This document shows, in pieces, positions 34,160 to 45,804 of a stretch of 64,000 nucleotides of DNA. Origin of the DNA: Plectrocnemia conspersa (Eukaryota; Arthropoda; Insecta; Trichoptera; Polycentropodidae); NCBI GenBank assembly GCA_009617715.1, contig VTFK01000020.1, forward strand, positions 1,178,001 to 1,242,000, given 5' to 3'. Numbering within the stretch: the first letter of the stretch is position 1; every line of letters begins with the position of its first letter. Below the pieces are notes generated by a model. That model was not told where the DNA came from and did not search any database. It saw only the letters and a list, made by a program, of their open reading frames with translations. A program made the position numbers and the translations under genes.

Positions 34160-34425
34160 TGCTAGCAGAAATATATAGCTACTAGTGAAAATGTATTTGG
34201 ACATCACTAAAAAATACGTGTACACTGTAACAGTTATACAATGCATGTAAATAAATAATAACTTGTATGTAAATGTATATATTACTACATATTATTATAC
34301 CAGCATCTGACAGATAAATTATAGTTTCACTGGTAAAAATATATTTCAGTGAAATAACATATTTTAAAAATATTTTCTGGATAGGTTCGAGATTGCTTTT
34401 TTTAGTTTTTTTTTGAGGGATACTT
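34160..34425 (+). repeat. Dispersed repeat, partner 42300-42600
   Basis: Same-orientation alignment with 42300-42600: CTACTRGTGAAAATGTATTT, CACTGTWACA, ATATTACTACATAT, CTGGTAAAAATATAT, and GGATAGRTTCGAGA at the end. It contains repeated ACTAGTGAAAA words and no coding. An 11-base G run follows at 34448-34458. Confidence 0.65.
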
Positions 34426-34922
34426 TGATTCAGGAATGTAAATTCTAGGGGGGGGGGGAAATGTCTCCACCTGCTAAATGACATCTCTGGCGGGAAAAAA
34501 AATAAATACCTTTGTTGCTTAAGTATACAAATTGTTTAAATTTCATTCAAAATAGTATAAACGAATATTTACGAATATTTGATCAAAAATTTGAATATTC
34601 AAATAGTTTAAATAAGGCGAATATTCGATTGAGAACCGTAGTCGCGACCCATAGTTTGGAAAACGTTATTTATTACACATCCATCCATTGGTTGAATAGT
34701 GGAAGCTGAATGTGATCTAATATATTATTAACTAGCTATAAAATATTAAATGCTGCGTTATTATCCTTGCAATATATTTATATTTGGCAGAACATTTTGA
34801 CGAAATCTATGTTCAATAAATTCATGTTTTAAATTTATATATCCACATAAATGGTAGGAATATTTTGGAAACATTCTTTAAAAGCCTTGAGTTTTTTGTG
34901 GCAGCAGTATTTTTACCAAGTA

Positions 34923-35806
34923 GAGTACGCTCGGGATAAGGATGCCGGTTTGTTATTGTGTGCGTGTACATGTATATGAGAGGGAGAAGTGATGTAGCGT
35001 GTACTTCGTTGTCTCGCTTTTTCTTTTAAGGACAGTCGCTGATTCGTCAACGCTGGTATTCGTCATTAAAGTGCAGTGTGGCACAGAAGTTCGATCTTCT
35101 CTAGTGATTTATTTTAAATAATATTGTGTTGATATTGGTTTAACCCAAATATACCCACTGTCCCATGGGTAGGTCACTAAACTCGTGCCATTGTTTTATT
35201 TATAAATTAAATTTTAAGAGAACAAAATTTCTTGGGCATATCTGGGTTAATTGATATCAAGGCTTCAAATATACACTGTCTTCAAATATACACAAATTCG
35301 TTCTCTTACCCGTGGATTAAAATATTTTTTAATTATTTTTCTATTAATCTGTACGTTGTTGGTTTTTTTACACTATTCTCTGTAAGGCTTAAAAAAGTTA
35401 TTATTCTTATCGTTGCGCCAATGATAATTTTTTAATTTATTCAATGGATTCTAATGATTTAATAGAGTCGTCGAGCCATTAAACAATCTGCGAATAATTT
35501 CTTTCTCCATTTTATATCTTTTTGCTTTTGAAGAACAGCTAAAGACTTCATTATTTTTTTGACTAGTGAAAGATTTTGAATTTTGCAAATATTTAATTAA
35601 TGACATCAATGTCTGGTTTCTTCGATTAAATATTATATTTTTAATTGTCCGTGGAAATTTCCAACTTAGCTCAGATGTATGTATGTTAAATAAACATATA
35701 TTTTCTTTTAAAATAAAAAAAAAAAAAATATTCTGAGCGAAATTGTTTTGAGCCATGCAATTCACGCACACAATAACAAACCGGAATCCTTATCCCGAGC
35801 GTACTC
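34923..35806. mobile_element. 884 bp TA-flanked transposon, copy 1
   Basis: Terminal inverted repeats of about 44 bp differ at a single base. They start GAGTACGCTCGGGATAAGG and run to GTTATTGTGTGCGTG. TA dinucleotides flank both ends (34921-34922 and 35807-35808), as for Tc1/mariner-type insertions. The copy at 56511-57378 is nearly identical over its whole length and in the same orientation. A minus-strand frame (35451-35771, 106 codons) has its last ~76 codons still open in the other copy. I recognise no transposase motif in it. Probably non-autonomous. Confidence 0.85.
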
Positions 35807-36169
35807 TAATAGTGTTATGTTATGTTAACTATACAAAGTGCAGAAAAAATAATAAAATTAAGATCTTTACTCTTTTCAATATATTCTTGGATATATTGGA
35901 AAAATATTTATTATTTAACAGATTAGATACATAGTTATATTTGAAACAACTAAATAATTCATCCAGAAAGCATCCCAAACACAATTTATGTTAAAAATAA
36001 TCAAGACCATCTAAAAAGAAATGGTTCAAAATCAAATATATATTTTTGAGAATTAATAGTAGTAAAACGGTTCTTAGAAATAAACTCACAATTTTATTTC
36101 GAAAACTGACTATCTTTGACGAACAGATGTTTGCCTTTTATTAAATTATTTTTCTGTATGAAAAAATCG
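35807..36169. other. AT-rich intergenic, nothing supported
   Basis: No feature recognised. Confidence 0.4.
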
Positions 36170-36525
36170 TATAAAGCGTCGGTTCACAAACGACATAATT
36201 TTCCGCGTGCGGTCCCGGCAATCGGCCATAACTTGTCGTTGAGTTTCAAAGCGTCTCCCGGTTATTCCCGTTAAATTATCGCATCTGTCTGTCGGCACGG
36301 CTCCCGAGGGACCGCTTCTCCGGAGGTCGAAGATCCTAACGCGATTAACGACACCCGCCCGGGATCAATGGCGATCGTTTACAGGTTGCGGGATTATCGC
36401 GACTCTGATACACGACATGAATAAATAACGCCACTGGTGGCTTTTATTCGTTCCGATCCGCAAAACGACTCGATTGAGAGGGATCATTTGGAAATTTTGG
36501 AATAAGTCATGCAATATAGAGGGCG
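36170..36525. promoter_or_regulatory. Strong moderate-GC island
   Basis: About 350 bp with many CG words (CCCGAGGGACCGC, ACACCCGCCCGGG) and GCCACTGGTGGC, a perfect 12 bp palindrome near 36431-36442. No coding frame, no repeat partner. Among the clearest candidate regulatory blocks of the desert. Confidence 0.35.
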
Positions 36526-36869
36526 AGTAAGCGACGCTTGTACAGTTTTTGATTATGATTAAATTTATTGGCTTATCCCATAAATAAAGATTTATTTCTT
36601 TAATATTTTTTACACATAAACGGCTCTTCTTAATCCACAGCCTTTTTTGTTTTACATATGCACGTTTCCCCGAATTTATTAATCAGTAAATTAATGTGTC
36701 AAGTATTTAATGCAGTATCTTTGTAGACTTTTAATGATAACTTTAACTTTAAAATAATACGTTCACAATTTTATTTTTAGTTGAAAAAATATAATCACAA
36801 TTCAATGGTGTTTAATGTCCTTTAAATACAAGCCATATTATAAAAATACAATGATGATTGCGCCACAGT

Positions 36870-37175
36870 TAATCACATAAATATACACAGTTAATTTACG
36901 GCGCTTCCCAAATGACAAATTGAGCTGCGATGACACACAGACGACTGGCCTGTTGTGGTGTCAAATCCCCGATTTAGCCTGTTATGATAGGCCTATCTCT
37001 TACTACTAATTAACGGGGCGACGAACGAGCTCAGATGGGGAACCGGTGATTTATTCGATTCGATATATAATTATATATACCACCCAACGGCTATTTCCAA
37101 ATCGTTTCAAGCGGCGGTGTATGTGTTTTTTTTATGTTTTTGACGCGTGAGCAAACATTCGCAACGATCGCTTTT
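36870..37175. promoter_or_regulatory. Moderate-GC island
   Basis: Non-coding block with homeodomain-like TTAATTTA and CTAATTAACG words between CG-containing stretches. Candidate regulatory DNA. Confidence 0.28.
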
Positions 37176-39730
37176 TTATTTGTATTTAAACTAGTGATTT
37201 GTCGGTCCGTACGAATTGGATATTTTTAATTGAATGATACTATACCAACTATCTGTTAGCACATGTTTGAGAAATTGCGATTTTATTTATGGATTAAGCT
37301 TGCAATATTTATACATAATTAAGGCAAGTTCATATGAAACATGTAAAAAAAGGTTTTAATATATTTTACTGATCATATGTATTAGTATTCATAAAATTAC
37401 ATTGAAACTTTTTAAATAAAATACATAGATGTGTAAAAGGTTCTTCAAAACATTTTTGACAAGAAAATATTTTTTTTAATATAAAATTTTTTTTTTTTAA
37501 AACCTTCTGAATTATTGCAGTTTTATGGATTAATAATATAACATATATATACTAAGCGAAATGGTGTTAAGAAATAAACTTACAAGTTTTTAACAAACAA
37601 ATACTTTCGAACTTTAAGAAAGTATGCATATTTTTAAACTTCTGGCACGGACCTATTCGTATTTATGCAGCAGTTAAAGAAATAGTAGCCATAAAATATA
37701 TATTATTAATTTTAAGCAAAAAAAGTTTCTGTTAGCATTCTCGAAAATTTAGCTAATTTCTTTTTTTACCATTTACCATTTTATTCAAGAAGAAAATTTT
37801 TTTAAATTGTCATTAAATTTCTCATTTTGAGTGAAATTAAAAAATATATTTAAGATTTAAGGCTTGCCTAAAATTATATCATTATATGTATTATTATTTT
37901 TACTTAATATTTTTTAAACACATTTATGTATTATATAACACTTTTACCGTAAAATTTTACTTTTTATTATTTTTTTATAGATTCTTAGTTAAAAAAAATA
38001 GAGCAAAATTGATATTTAAAAATTATTAAAAAAGTATTATAGTAAAAAGATATTTGCCTTTCTCAAATTTTAGCAAATAAAAAATCTTTAGATAAAGGAT
38101 TATTTATAAGTGTACAAAAAAAAATTGGGTAAATGTATTATATAATACTTTATTTTTAAAACCCTATTTTCTTAAATTCATATTTATATAAATATTAATT
38201 ATATTATTATTTAATGAAAAAAGTGTACACATATTCCTTTTTTAAGAAAATATATTTATTTAATACAATTACTTATTTATTATATTTATTTAATTTAATT
38301 AATACATTAAAAATTACAATTTTGCCTTATGTTTTACCTTTAGTTATGTAAGATCATAAAACAAAGATTAAATAATGATTTTTTGTTGATTATGACTGTG
38401 ACAGTGACTAATATGTTATTTCCCAGTTCCTTGGTATAAAGCCATTTACCTGGTTATCGATTTATTTCCTCCTTCTCTCACCTTCCTTCTCCTTTATTTT
38501 ATTAGGGCAAGAAAAAAAAAAAAAAAAGAAAAAAAAACATTATTTTTTCCCTTTATTATTTATTTAATAATCATTTCTTATTATTGTTGTTAGCATTTAC
38601 CTAGTATTTTTTATATAAATTGCTTATTCACGGACTCAAGTGGCATTTTATTCTTTCGCTGTTATTATTAACATTTAAATTAAAAGATAAATTTTGAAGT
38701 AAAACTGTAGCGGTAAAGACTTTAAATTTTAAAAGTCAGTGAAATATGTTTTTCTTAAAATTTCAACTAAAAATATATAATTGGTAAATATTTAAATTAC
38801 GAATAGTTACAAAATGAACGAATATATTTAGTTTAATATAGTATTTAATATCGACTTATTTTCATCAAAATTTACCCAATTTTCCAACTTCGATTTACTC
38901 GCATTAATTTAATTAACAGTCTTTCTACATATGTGAAGTAAATAAATAATCTCTTTATATAACATAATTTATTTACCGTCGGTATCTGATTGAAATTATG
39001 AACTATTAAATAAAAATCATGTACTACTAAATATCTATTATTTAGCAATTATTATTAAAGTTAGATAAAATAAATCACTACAGATGTAAAAGAAAATATC
39101 TTACTAAATAGAATAAAATAATCGCATGTGTGAGTTTCTTTAGTGTCTCCGACTTTTCTTTATAAACATCTATTATTTATCAATTTATATTTTTTTTCAA
39201 AATGAACAGATTTTTTTATAAATGATAATTTATCAGTTTATTTCAATGTTATATTTTGATTTATTTTAATAATATTCTAAAGCAGCGATTAAGTTGTTTT
39301 AAAGTAAAATATTTGCATAAAAAATAAATATATTAAAAAAATATTGCGTTAATTATTTATAAAAAAGATAAATATAAATTTATATGCAATTTTCTTAGTA
39401 TGGCATATATTTAGTATTTAGATATATATTTTTGTTATTAATAGAGAATATTTTTCCCTTGATTCTTACAGTATATTTTAATTAATATTGTCGTTTTTAA
39501 TATATTTTTTATTGATCTAATGTTTATTTTTCATTAAATAGATTAGGGAAAAAATCTAACCAGATTCTTATTTAAAAGAAAATTGTTAAAGAAAAAGATC
39601 ATATGAAAGAGTTCATCAGGTATGATTTTTTAGGTGTTTCATGAAGTTCTGAATAAAGTGACAATAAAAATACAACATTCTTGCGCTATTTTTCTATAAT
39701 AAAAAAACATGCACGACTTCATAGAATATA
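37176..39730. other. Very AT-rich stretch, nothing supported
   Basis: Long low-complexity A/T sequence with a pyrimidine-rich tract near 38465-38505 followed by an A-rich tract near 38511-38537. No gene, RNA or repeat partner was seen. Confidence 0.45.
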
Positions 39731-39769
39731 TTGAAAAAAATCAAGTTCAGCTCAGTAGTGGCACAATTA

Positions 39770-40390
39770 AAAGCGACTAAGCCCCATAATAATTCCATGG
39801 CGTCGCTTTATTACATGTTTCCTTTTCGTTTATTTATTTTTTCCCTCCAAATGCCACTTGCTCAATCGCATTTCCAATTGGTCAATTGCTTTTCCTTTGA
39901 GCAAAACCGACTCCTTTGTCGGACTCGGCGAGATCGTGACTCTTTTGTTCACAAGCCGAATGGATCGATCTACAATGGGGAATCACAACTTAAACGCCGA
40001 CAATTTGTGCGTTTTCTTAGACAGAACTTAATCGAATCACTCGCTCCGATTCGTTCTGAATCGAGGTCACTGTGGGAACAATTAATACGTCTGATTGCTT
40101 TCCAACCCTTGCGTAGATTAAAACATAACATGTGGACTTGGACCGAATTATAGCTTGGTTATTGTCGGGATTAAGCGTAGGAGGTTTCGGCTAAATGATC
40201 GATCACGACAGTTTTTGCGGGTTAATATGGGTCGGTGGGTGCAATTCAATTCTGCAGGGGTGGGTAGGTTGATGTGCCGGTTTCATTCGACGGAAGGGTA
40301 AATAGCCCTCGGCTGTTTTGGGTGATAACCCGCCAGCCGTGGCTATCTGACTCGCTTAACGTTTTGACGAATTAATAAACGACGAAAGGA
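39770..40390. promoter_or_regulatory. Longest desert island; crosses a 140-codon frame
   Basis: A non-repetitive GC-moderate block of about 600 bp. The plus-strand frame 39731-40153 is the longest in the desert (140 codons), but its residue sequence matches no family I know, its first third lies in AT-rich DNA, and codon use is not clearly biased. SOX-like ACAATGG (about 39971) and ACAATTAAT words are present. I favour conserved non-coding DNA over a gene. Confidence 0.33.
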
Positions 40391-41435
40391 TTTTTTTCTT
40401 GCAAAAAATAATGTTCAATGTCATAAAATGGTTAAGAAGATAAATTTATTTTTTTAAACTGTGTAATATTTAACGCTAATATACAACCGAGTGTAATAAA
40501 TAACACTTTTTTAGTATAAGGTTAATTAGTGGGTGTATAAATGGCGCTGGTGTATTTACGTATAATAAATAAAACGTTTAATTTATAAATCGGCTATATC
40601 AATTACTGATGGTTCTATTAAGCACTGAAACGATTTTACACTTTCAATTCTATATGTATTTAATTTTATATAAATAGATCCAAGGGGAAGACTTTTATAG
40701 ATTAGTTCCGAAATATTCTACAGTAATTTCATTTTTAAATAAATATTCTAATAAGCATTTGTGAGATATGTATATCATAGTATTTTTATAAGCTTTGTGA
40801 AACTAATGACGTAATTGGCGAAATCAAAAATGTTTAATTTTTAGTTTTGCTCAAACTGGAAGAGAAATATATTTTAAAATGTATCTCAATTTAAGACTGC
40901 AATAATGATTTTTACAGATGGAGTTTAAGCCCAATAGATAAGTTTATCCTAAATATTTTTAAACATGCATTTTTTCAGTTCGTCTTAAATATTCTCAACG
41001 TCTTAATTATCTTCATGAAAGTCAGCATTATATGATTTAAATATTTTCATAAATGTCTTGTGGATGTTAAAAAAAAATATTCATTTATAATAATATAATA
41101 AATTGCATTAATTTGCTTTTTATATATAACCGTTGAATAAAATAGTTTAAAAATATTTATTAATGTATTATTTCAATCAATTATTTTTTTCCCCACTTTG
41201 TGTCTTGTTAATATTAAAATTAAATAGCTTAATATGTATTTTATTTATGAAATATTAGAATTATTTAAAAAATAGCGTATTTTATTTTTATTATCATTTT
41301 TTTTTTAATCAATTGCTTTTGTTTTCACTTTGTGTTCTGTTAATATTACGATCGATTTGTGACAAATTTTCGTTGGGAGAAGCTGCCTTGGGACCAATAT
41401 TCGTGTTAGCAAGTTAGTACTTTACTGTTCAGTAT
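40391..41435. other. AT-rich intergenic, nothing supported
   Basis: No gene or repeat partner recognised before the foldback-derived DNA starts near 41440. Confidence 0.4.
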
Positions 41436-41439
41436 TTTC

Positions 41440-42205
41440 ATCTACTGCAAAAGCAATAAAATCGTGCCATCGCAGTGAAAACGTTCGATTATCGAGCGTG
41501 TATATTTTTTTATAACAGTTTTACGAGTGAGAATTGAGAAAAGCACATTTAAACCAAATTTTGACCATAATATTTATCTGATAATTAGTCGTGTTTTCTT
41601 TGCTGCTCAGTGTTGCCATATAGTGAATTTCCAGTCCAGGGCAAAAACAATAAAATCGTGCCATCGAGGTGTAAATATCGATTATCAAGCGATATGATAA
41701 TATTACGAGTAAGAATCAAATAAAGCACATGTAAACCGAATTTTGACCAATAGGAGAGCGCAAAAAACAACTATCCCTTCTCAGAAGTCAAAAATCCACG
41801 TCAAAAGCATAAAAATCGTGCCGTCGCCACCGCAGTGGGAACGCTCGTTACCGAGCGTTCCCACTGCGGCGGCGCCAACACAATTTTATTGCTTTTGACG
41901 TGAATTTTTGCCTTCTGAGAAGTGATAATTGTTTTTTGAGCTCTCCTATTGACCAAAATTCGGTTTGTATACACTTTGATAAGCCCTTTTATATTAGAAG
42001 TTCATAGTAATATCTGTAAGGATAGCTATCATATTTCTAAAACATTGTGTAATATCGAAACGCAGACAAACTATGGAGCAATATGTGAGATGGGATGTCT
42101 ATCTGTACTTATTTTTTCGTTTTTTTCCCATGAGAGATGAGTTGGATAGTTTGTATTTTGGATTTGACATATTGAAAGTTCTAAAACTATAATTAGTTTT
42201 TAAAC
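41440..42205 (-). mobile_element. Foldback element, copy 2 with partial tandem duplication
   Basis: Reverse-complement partner of 28090-28722. Core 41562-42205 holds the central palindrome (arms about 41735-41848 and 41853-41965 around GGGAACGCTCG/CGAGCGTTCCC). Outside the core, 41440-41566 repeats part of the element in direct orientation (AATAAAATCGTGCCATCG and AAACCRAATTTTGACC occur in both 41450-41570 and 41645-41745). The 61-codon antisense frame at 41585-41770 is element sequence, not a gene. Confidence 0.78.
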
Positions 42206-42299
42206 TTTCATTATTTTAGGTTTAGGTTTCTTGTTTCTATTTTTTGGGACGTTTCGCATCTGTCATATTGAGCTACATAGTCATTTTAGAGTTTGACTA

Positions 42300-42600
42300 G
42301 TAGTAATATATATCTACTGGTGAAAATGTATTTGGACTTTACTAGTGAAAATATAACTTTACGAAAAAAATACGCATTCACTGTTACATTTATACATCGG
42401 ATAAATAATGATAAGTATATGTAAATATATATATTACTACATATAGAAAATCACCTGCCAGATAATTTATATTTCCCCCGGTAAAAATATATATCTACTA
42501 GTGAAAATGTATTCTGATATGTTTTTTACTGAAATGACATATTTAAAAAAATATTTACTGGATAGATTCGAGACTGTTTTTTTTTATTATTTTCTTTTAG
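42300..42600 (+). repeat. Dispersed repeat, partner 34160-34425
   Basis: See the 34.2 kb copy. This one is longer, with an extra CTACTAGTGAAAATGTATT block near 42491-42511, and begins about 95 bp after the foldback element ends. Confidence 0.65.
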
Positions 42601-42857
42601 GAATAAGCACATGAAACTAAGTGTATTATTTATTTATTTTGCTGTATTAAATCAAGTAATAAAATTACCATTAGATCTGAATTTTCAGATCGAATACTTA
42701 AATTTACTGCTACTAATTTACATTTGTTGAATATTTCCTATCATGTCTAATATTTTTTTTTAACACTAAAAAGCAATAAAGTCAACAATAATTTGCAAAA
42801 AAAATTTAATACAATCGGAGAAGCGTCAAAAAATTACAATCTATTCCTTTGAATAAT

Positions 42858-43100
42858 TATGTTTATTGTAAAAGTACTATTTAGAAAGTGGGTGCTTTTG
42901 AAGGCAATGTTCCGCAAAAAGGACTAAAGGAACTTATACCTGAAATACATCAATATATAGGTGCATCTTAAACAACTACAGTTTGGTTCAGATTCATTAT
43001 TTGAGGTCAATTTTTATTTTTTTTATAAATATATTCTTGTTATGAATTTTTCAGAGTTAGGACACTCAAAAAGAACAGAAATTTGTCCCCTCTCGGCAGG
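42858..43100 (-). repeat. Dispersed repeat, inverted partner of 21890-22150
   Basis: Reverse complement matches from ATGTTTATTGT (ACAATAAACAT) through TTTTGAAGGCAATG and ATTCATTATTTGAGGTC to AATTTGTCCCCTC. A short exon-like ORF begins about 40 bp beyond its end. Confidence 0.7.
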
Positions 43101-43141
43101 TCTGTGAATAGGTGTCCCCTCACATATTAATAAATTTCAAA

Positions 43142-43183
43142 ATGGCGCTCAAAAATATCAGCCGAGATGAAAAGCTTAAGAAG
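43142..43183 (+). CDS. Orphan 14-codon first-exon-like ORF
   Basis: ATG with good context (AAAATGG) opens 14 codons (MALKNISRDEKLKK) that stop exactly at GTATGT, a consensus splice donor. No second exon with matching phase was identified downstream, where a dispersed repeat (43215-43340, partner 51290-51420) and AT-rich DNA follow. It could be the first exon of a transposon-borne or lost gene, or chance. No function is proposed. Confidence 0.2.
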
Positions 43184-43189
43184 GTATGT

Positions 43190-43340
43190 ATTAAAACTGT
43201 TCTATTAATATTTTCTTAATGAAAATTATTTATCTGATTAAATAAATTAGATACTTATGAAGGTTTTTCATAATTTTTTTATATAAACATAATTATAAAT
43301 TAATTTGTACTAAATAATATATTTTAAATTGTATATAATA
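43190..43340 (+). repeat. Dispersed repeat, partner 51220-51420
   Basis: Same-orientation match with 51220-51420 in slouch intron 1: CTGTTCTAT, TTATTTATCTGAYTAAATAA, AGATRCTT, AAGGTTTTTCAT-like, TTTTATATAAACA and TAAATA-TATATTT. Unclassified. Confidence 0.5.
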
Positions 43341-44149
43341 TATTTTTTCGCGTTAGAACAATATATATAAAATATAGTTATTCGCGTCCTCTATGACACC
43401 TTAGTTCATATCATTCTTGCATTTGATTTAAAATTGTATAAATGCATTCGATCTGTTGCGGACTCTTTCTCTCTACATTGTGATTTAGACTCTCTATAGA
43501 AATGGGCTTCCGTTAACCGTCTGCCCTTTAGTATCGGAAAGTGGCATAAGGCCACTCACCCACGAGTCCTGATCTTGATGGGAACATTTTGACTTAATAA
43601 ACTTCCATTTAGCAGCGGCCGAGGACTCGCCCACGCGTCTCTTCTTTTATGAAAAAATACACTATGATACAATACAGTTTAGTCCCTATATTATAATGCG
43701 AGATGGTAGTATACTATATCTACCTAATATAAAATATAAAATAAATAAAATATATATTTTACTTTAATTTTTCGTAAAAAGAGTCGTTTTATCCCACTGC
43801 GTCGCAATGCAACGAGTCGTCGCCTATTTTAGTTTGTTATATTCTAATATTTTTGGGCTAGTGTGTTGTTTGGTAACGGTTCTCCAAGCCGCTCCCACTT
43901 ACAGTGACCATTTTTTTTGCATTATGGAATATTATATTTTTTTTTATTTATTGTTGCTGTTATTAATAAGTGATAATTTATAGTAAAAGTTAATTAATAA
44001 TAATAAAAAAACAGTAAATGGCGTATTTTAAAAAAATAGTTAAATAATCATTAAGGAAATTTTTTGAAATTTGACAACGTTGATTAGTGCACGATTTTTT
44101 TTGAACACCACATTAGCTTAAAAATGTGATAATTAAATTAATAACATGT
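43341..44149. other. AT-rich intergenic with a GC patch
   Basis: 43470-43650 is GC-moderate with a small stem GTGGC..GCCAC near 43540-43555. No coding frame. Otherwise nothing. Confidence 0.35.
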
Positions 44150-44335
44150 ATGTTTAAATGCTTCTAAAATTTTTTGTATAAACGATTTATAAAAAATATC
44201 CATTTATAATAAATAATAATTTGCACTCACTAAATTTTTTGGCGTCCATTTTCTGCGTACAACTGTTTCGAACACATTTATTTTCATAATTACACTGAGT
44301 GATACGTGTAAAAACATTTGTCATTATGAAGAAAA
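44150..44335 (-). repeat. Dispersed repeat with ATG-donor core, partner 25045-25365
   Basis: On the minus strand the shared core reads ATGGACGCCAAAAAATTTAG followed by TGAGTGC, resembling a short first coding exon and splice donor. The 25 kb copy has AAG instead of ATG. The internal duplicated block of the other copy is absent here. Likely the 5' part of a mobile element. Confidence 0.55.
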
Positions 44336-44859
44336 TGAACTGAATGAGTGCAAATTTGTCACACGCGGTCTATGTTCACGTACACATGAATAAGAATTAC
44401 TTTCGCACACATCACTATGTTCACAATCACTGGGGGGCGTTGGACAACGCGTCTTTAAAATTTTCCAAAAAGGTTTAATTTCTTTTGTCCATTTTGCCGT
44501 GATTGAAAATAAATTTTTTAAATCAAAATCACAATCACAAAAGATCACAGAGAGAAGAGCTATTTTCGCGATACGTTTCGACCGATAGTTTAGAGGAGAC
44601 TAAATATACTGCATTACTTCGATTATAAAATGCATTTTTTTTATCTGTGTGGAGTTCCCGAATTTGGGAATTCCACAATAAAAAAAGTGTCATATACCCT
44701 AATAGATGAATTCTTAAAAGGTATGCACAAGGTAAGCTGATAAGACGGGACAGGTAGTGGCGATTTACCCTTTTAGAATAACATTGATTGTAATTTATAG
44801 CAAATATTTAATATTATATTTGTAAGCAAGTTTTTCAATCACTTAATTATGCGGCCCAT
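44336..44859. other. No supported feature
   Basis: A 74-codon antisense frame (44324-44548) shows no domain. Otherwise nothing recognised. Confidence 0.35.
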
Positions 44860-44864
44860 AGATT

Positions 44865-45075
44865 TAGAAACACTGGGTAAATGACGTAATTACAATATAT
44901 TTATGCAAAAAATCATAAGGAAGCTACAAATTAAATTTCAATAAAATATATTATTTGGTTTACAAGTTATAGGGAATTTACTAAAAAAGGTGATTTTTTG
45001 CTATTATTCCGCGAAATCTCCCGGCCATCAAGGAAAGCTCGGCAAAAAACACCGGGCGTTAAGCTGGTAAAAAAA
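44865..45075 (+). repeat. Dispersed repeat, direct partner 45805-46045
   Basis: Direct repeat about 940 bp apart. Shared: TTTAGAAACACTGG, ATCATAAGGAAGCTACA, TTTACAAGTTATAGG, CCGGCCA, AAAA-ACCGG-CGTT. It ends at CCGGGCGTTAAGCT. Confidence 0.7.
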
Positions 45076-45533
45076 ATATAGTGCTTAGATGTGTTATAAG
45101 ATTAAGAATAATAAATTAACAATAACATTAGATAAAATCGTAAACTATTTTTTTTAATAATAATTTCTTAAATAAAATATTATCATAATATTTTTTGTGA
45201 ATTGCTAAACACCTTGTAGTGTATGCGAATATTGTGGGCTGATCTAACTTGTGTTTCATGTAAATAACCAATACAAATTTAAGTAGAAAATATCTTTCCT
45301 AAGATTAGAGCCAATCTATCTATCGCAAGTGCAGGTAGTAAATTGTCAACAATGAATCCTTTAGAAATGGGTGTTTGCCTTCGCTCAAAGAAATTGCGGG
45401 GCATACAATATAATTAGAAAGAAACTGTTCTGAGAATTTATGTTTGGTTTTTTGTTTATATCACCTATATAATACCAAATTAATGTTATGGAAAGAATGA
45501 AAATGATGAATATAAAATATATTGAAAGCATAC

Positions 45534-45699
45534 ATGTTACTTTTAATTTATTTAAGTGCAATAAGCAATATATTTTTAGTGAAGTGTACCGTAAATTCAT
45601 TTCGTGAGTATGGGCATACAAATGGTCAGACATGGTGGCCCAGAAATAACAAATCAAAATTTTTATTTTTAAATTTAAAAAGTGATAAAAAATCAGGTA
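45534..45699 (+). CDS. Orphan exon: signal-peptide-like start, splice donor
   Basis: From ATG 45534 the frame gives MLLLIYLSAISNIFLVKC, a hydrophobic stretch with a charged residue and a cysteine, like a signal peptide. A polar segment with YGHTNGQTWWPRNN follows, then LFLNLKSDKKS up to a TCAG/GTAATT donor at 45699/45700. A TTG 12 bp upstream is in frame. No second exon was found, and 45805-46045 is a dispersed repeat. It could be the first exon of a small secreted protein whose remainder is lost or farther away. I do not recognise the family. Confidence 0.25.
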
Positions 45700-45804
45700 A
45701 TTAATACTAATCTATTGAAGAGTCTCACTTACTTTGTATTTGTAAGATGTTTGCCAATGAAATAAATTTGTTTTGAAACTATTATTTCAAACAAATCGGA
45801 CTCA

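Noticed and set aside
35451..35771. Transposase gene in the 884 bp TA-flanked element
   Set aside because: No DDE/D spacing, no DNA-binding helix pattern, and the N-terminal part is stopped in the second copy; kept only as an open frame worth testing.
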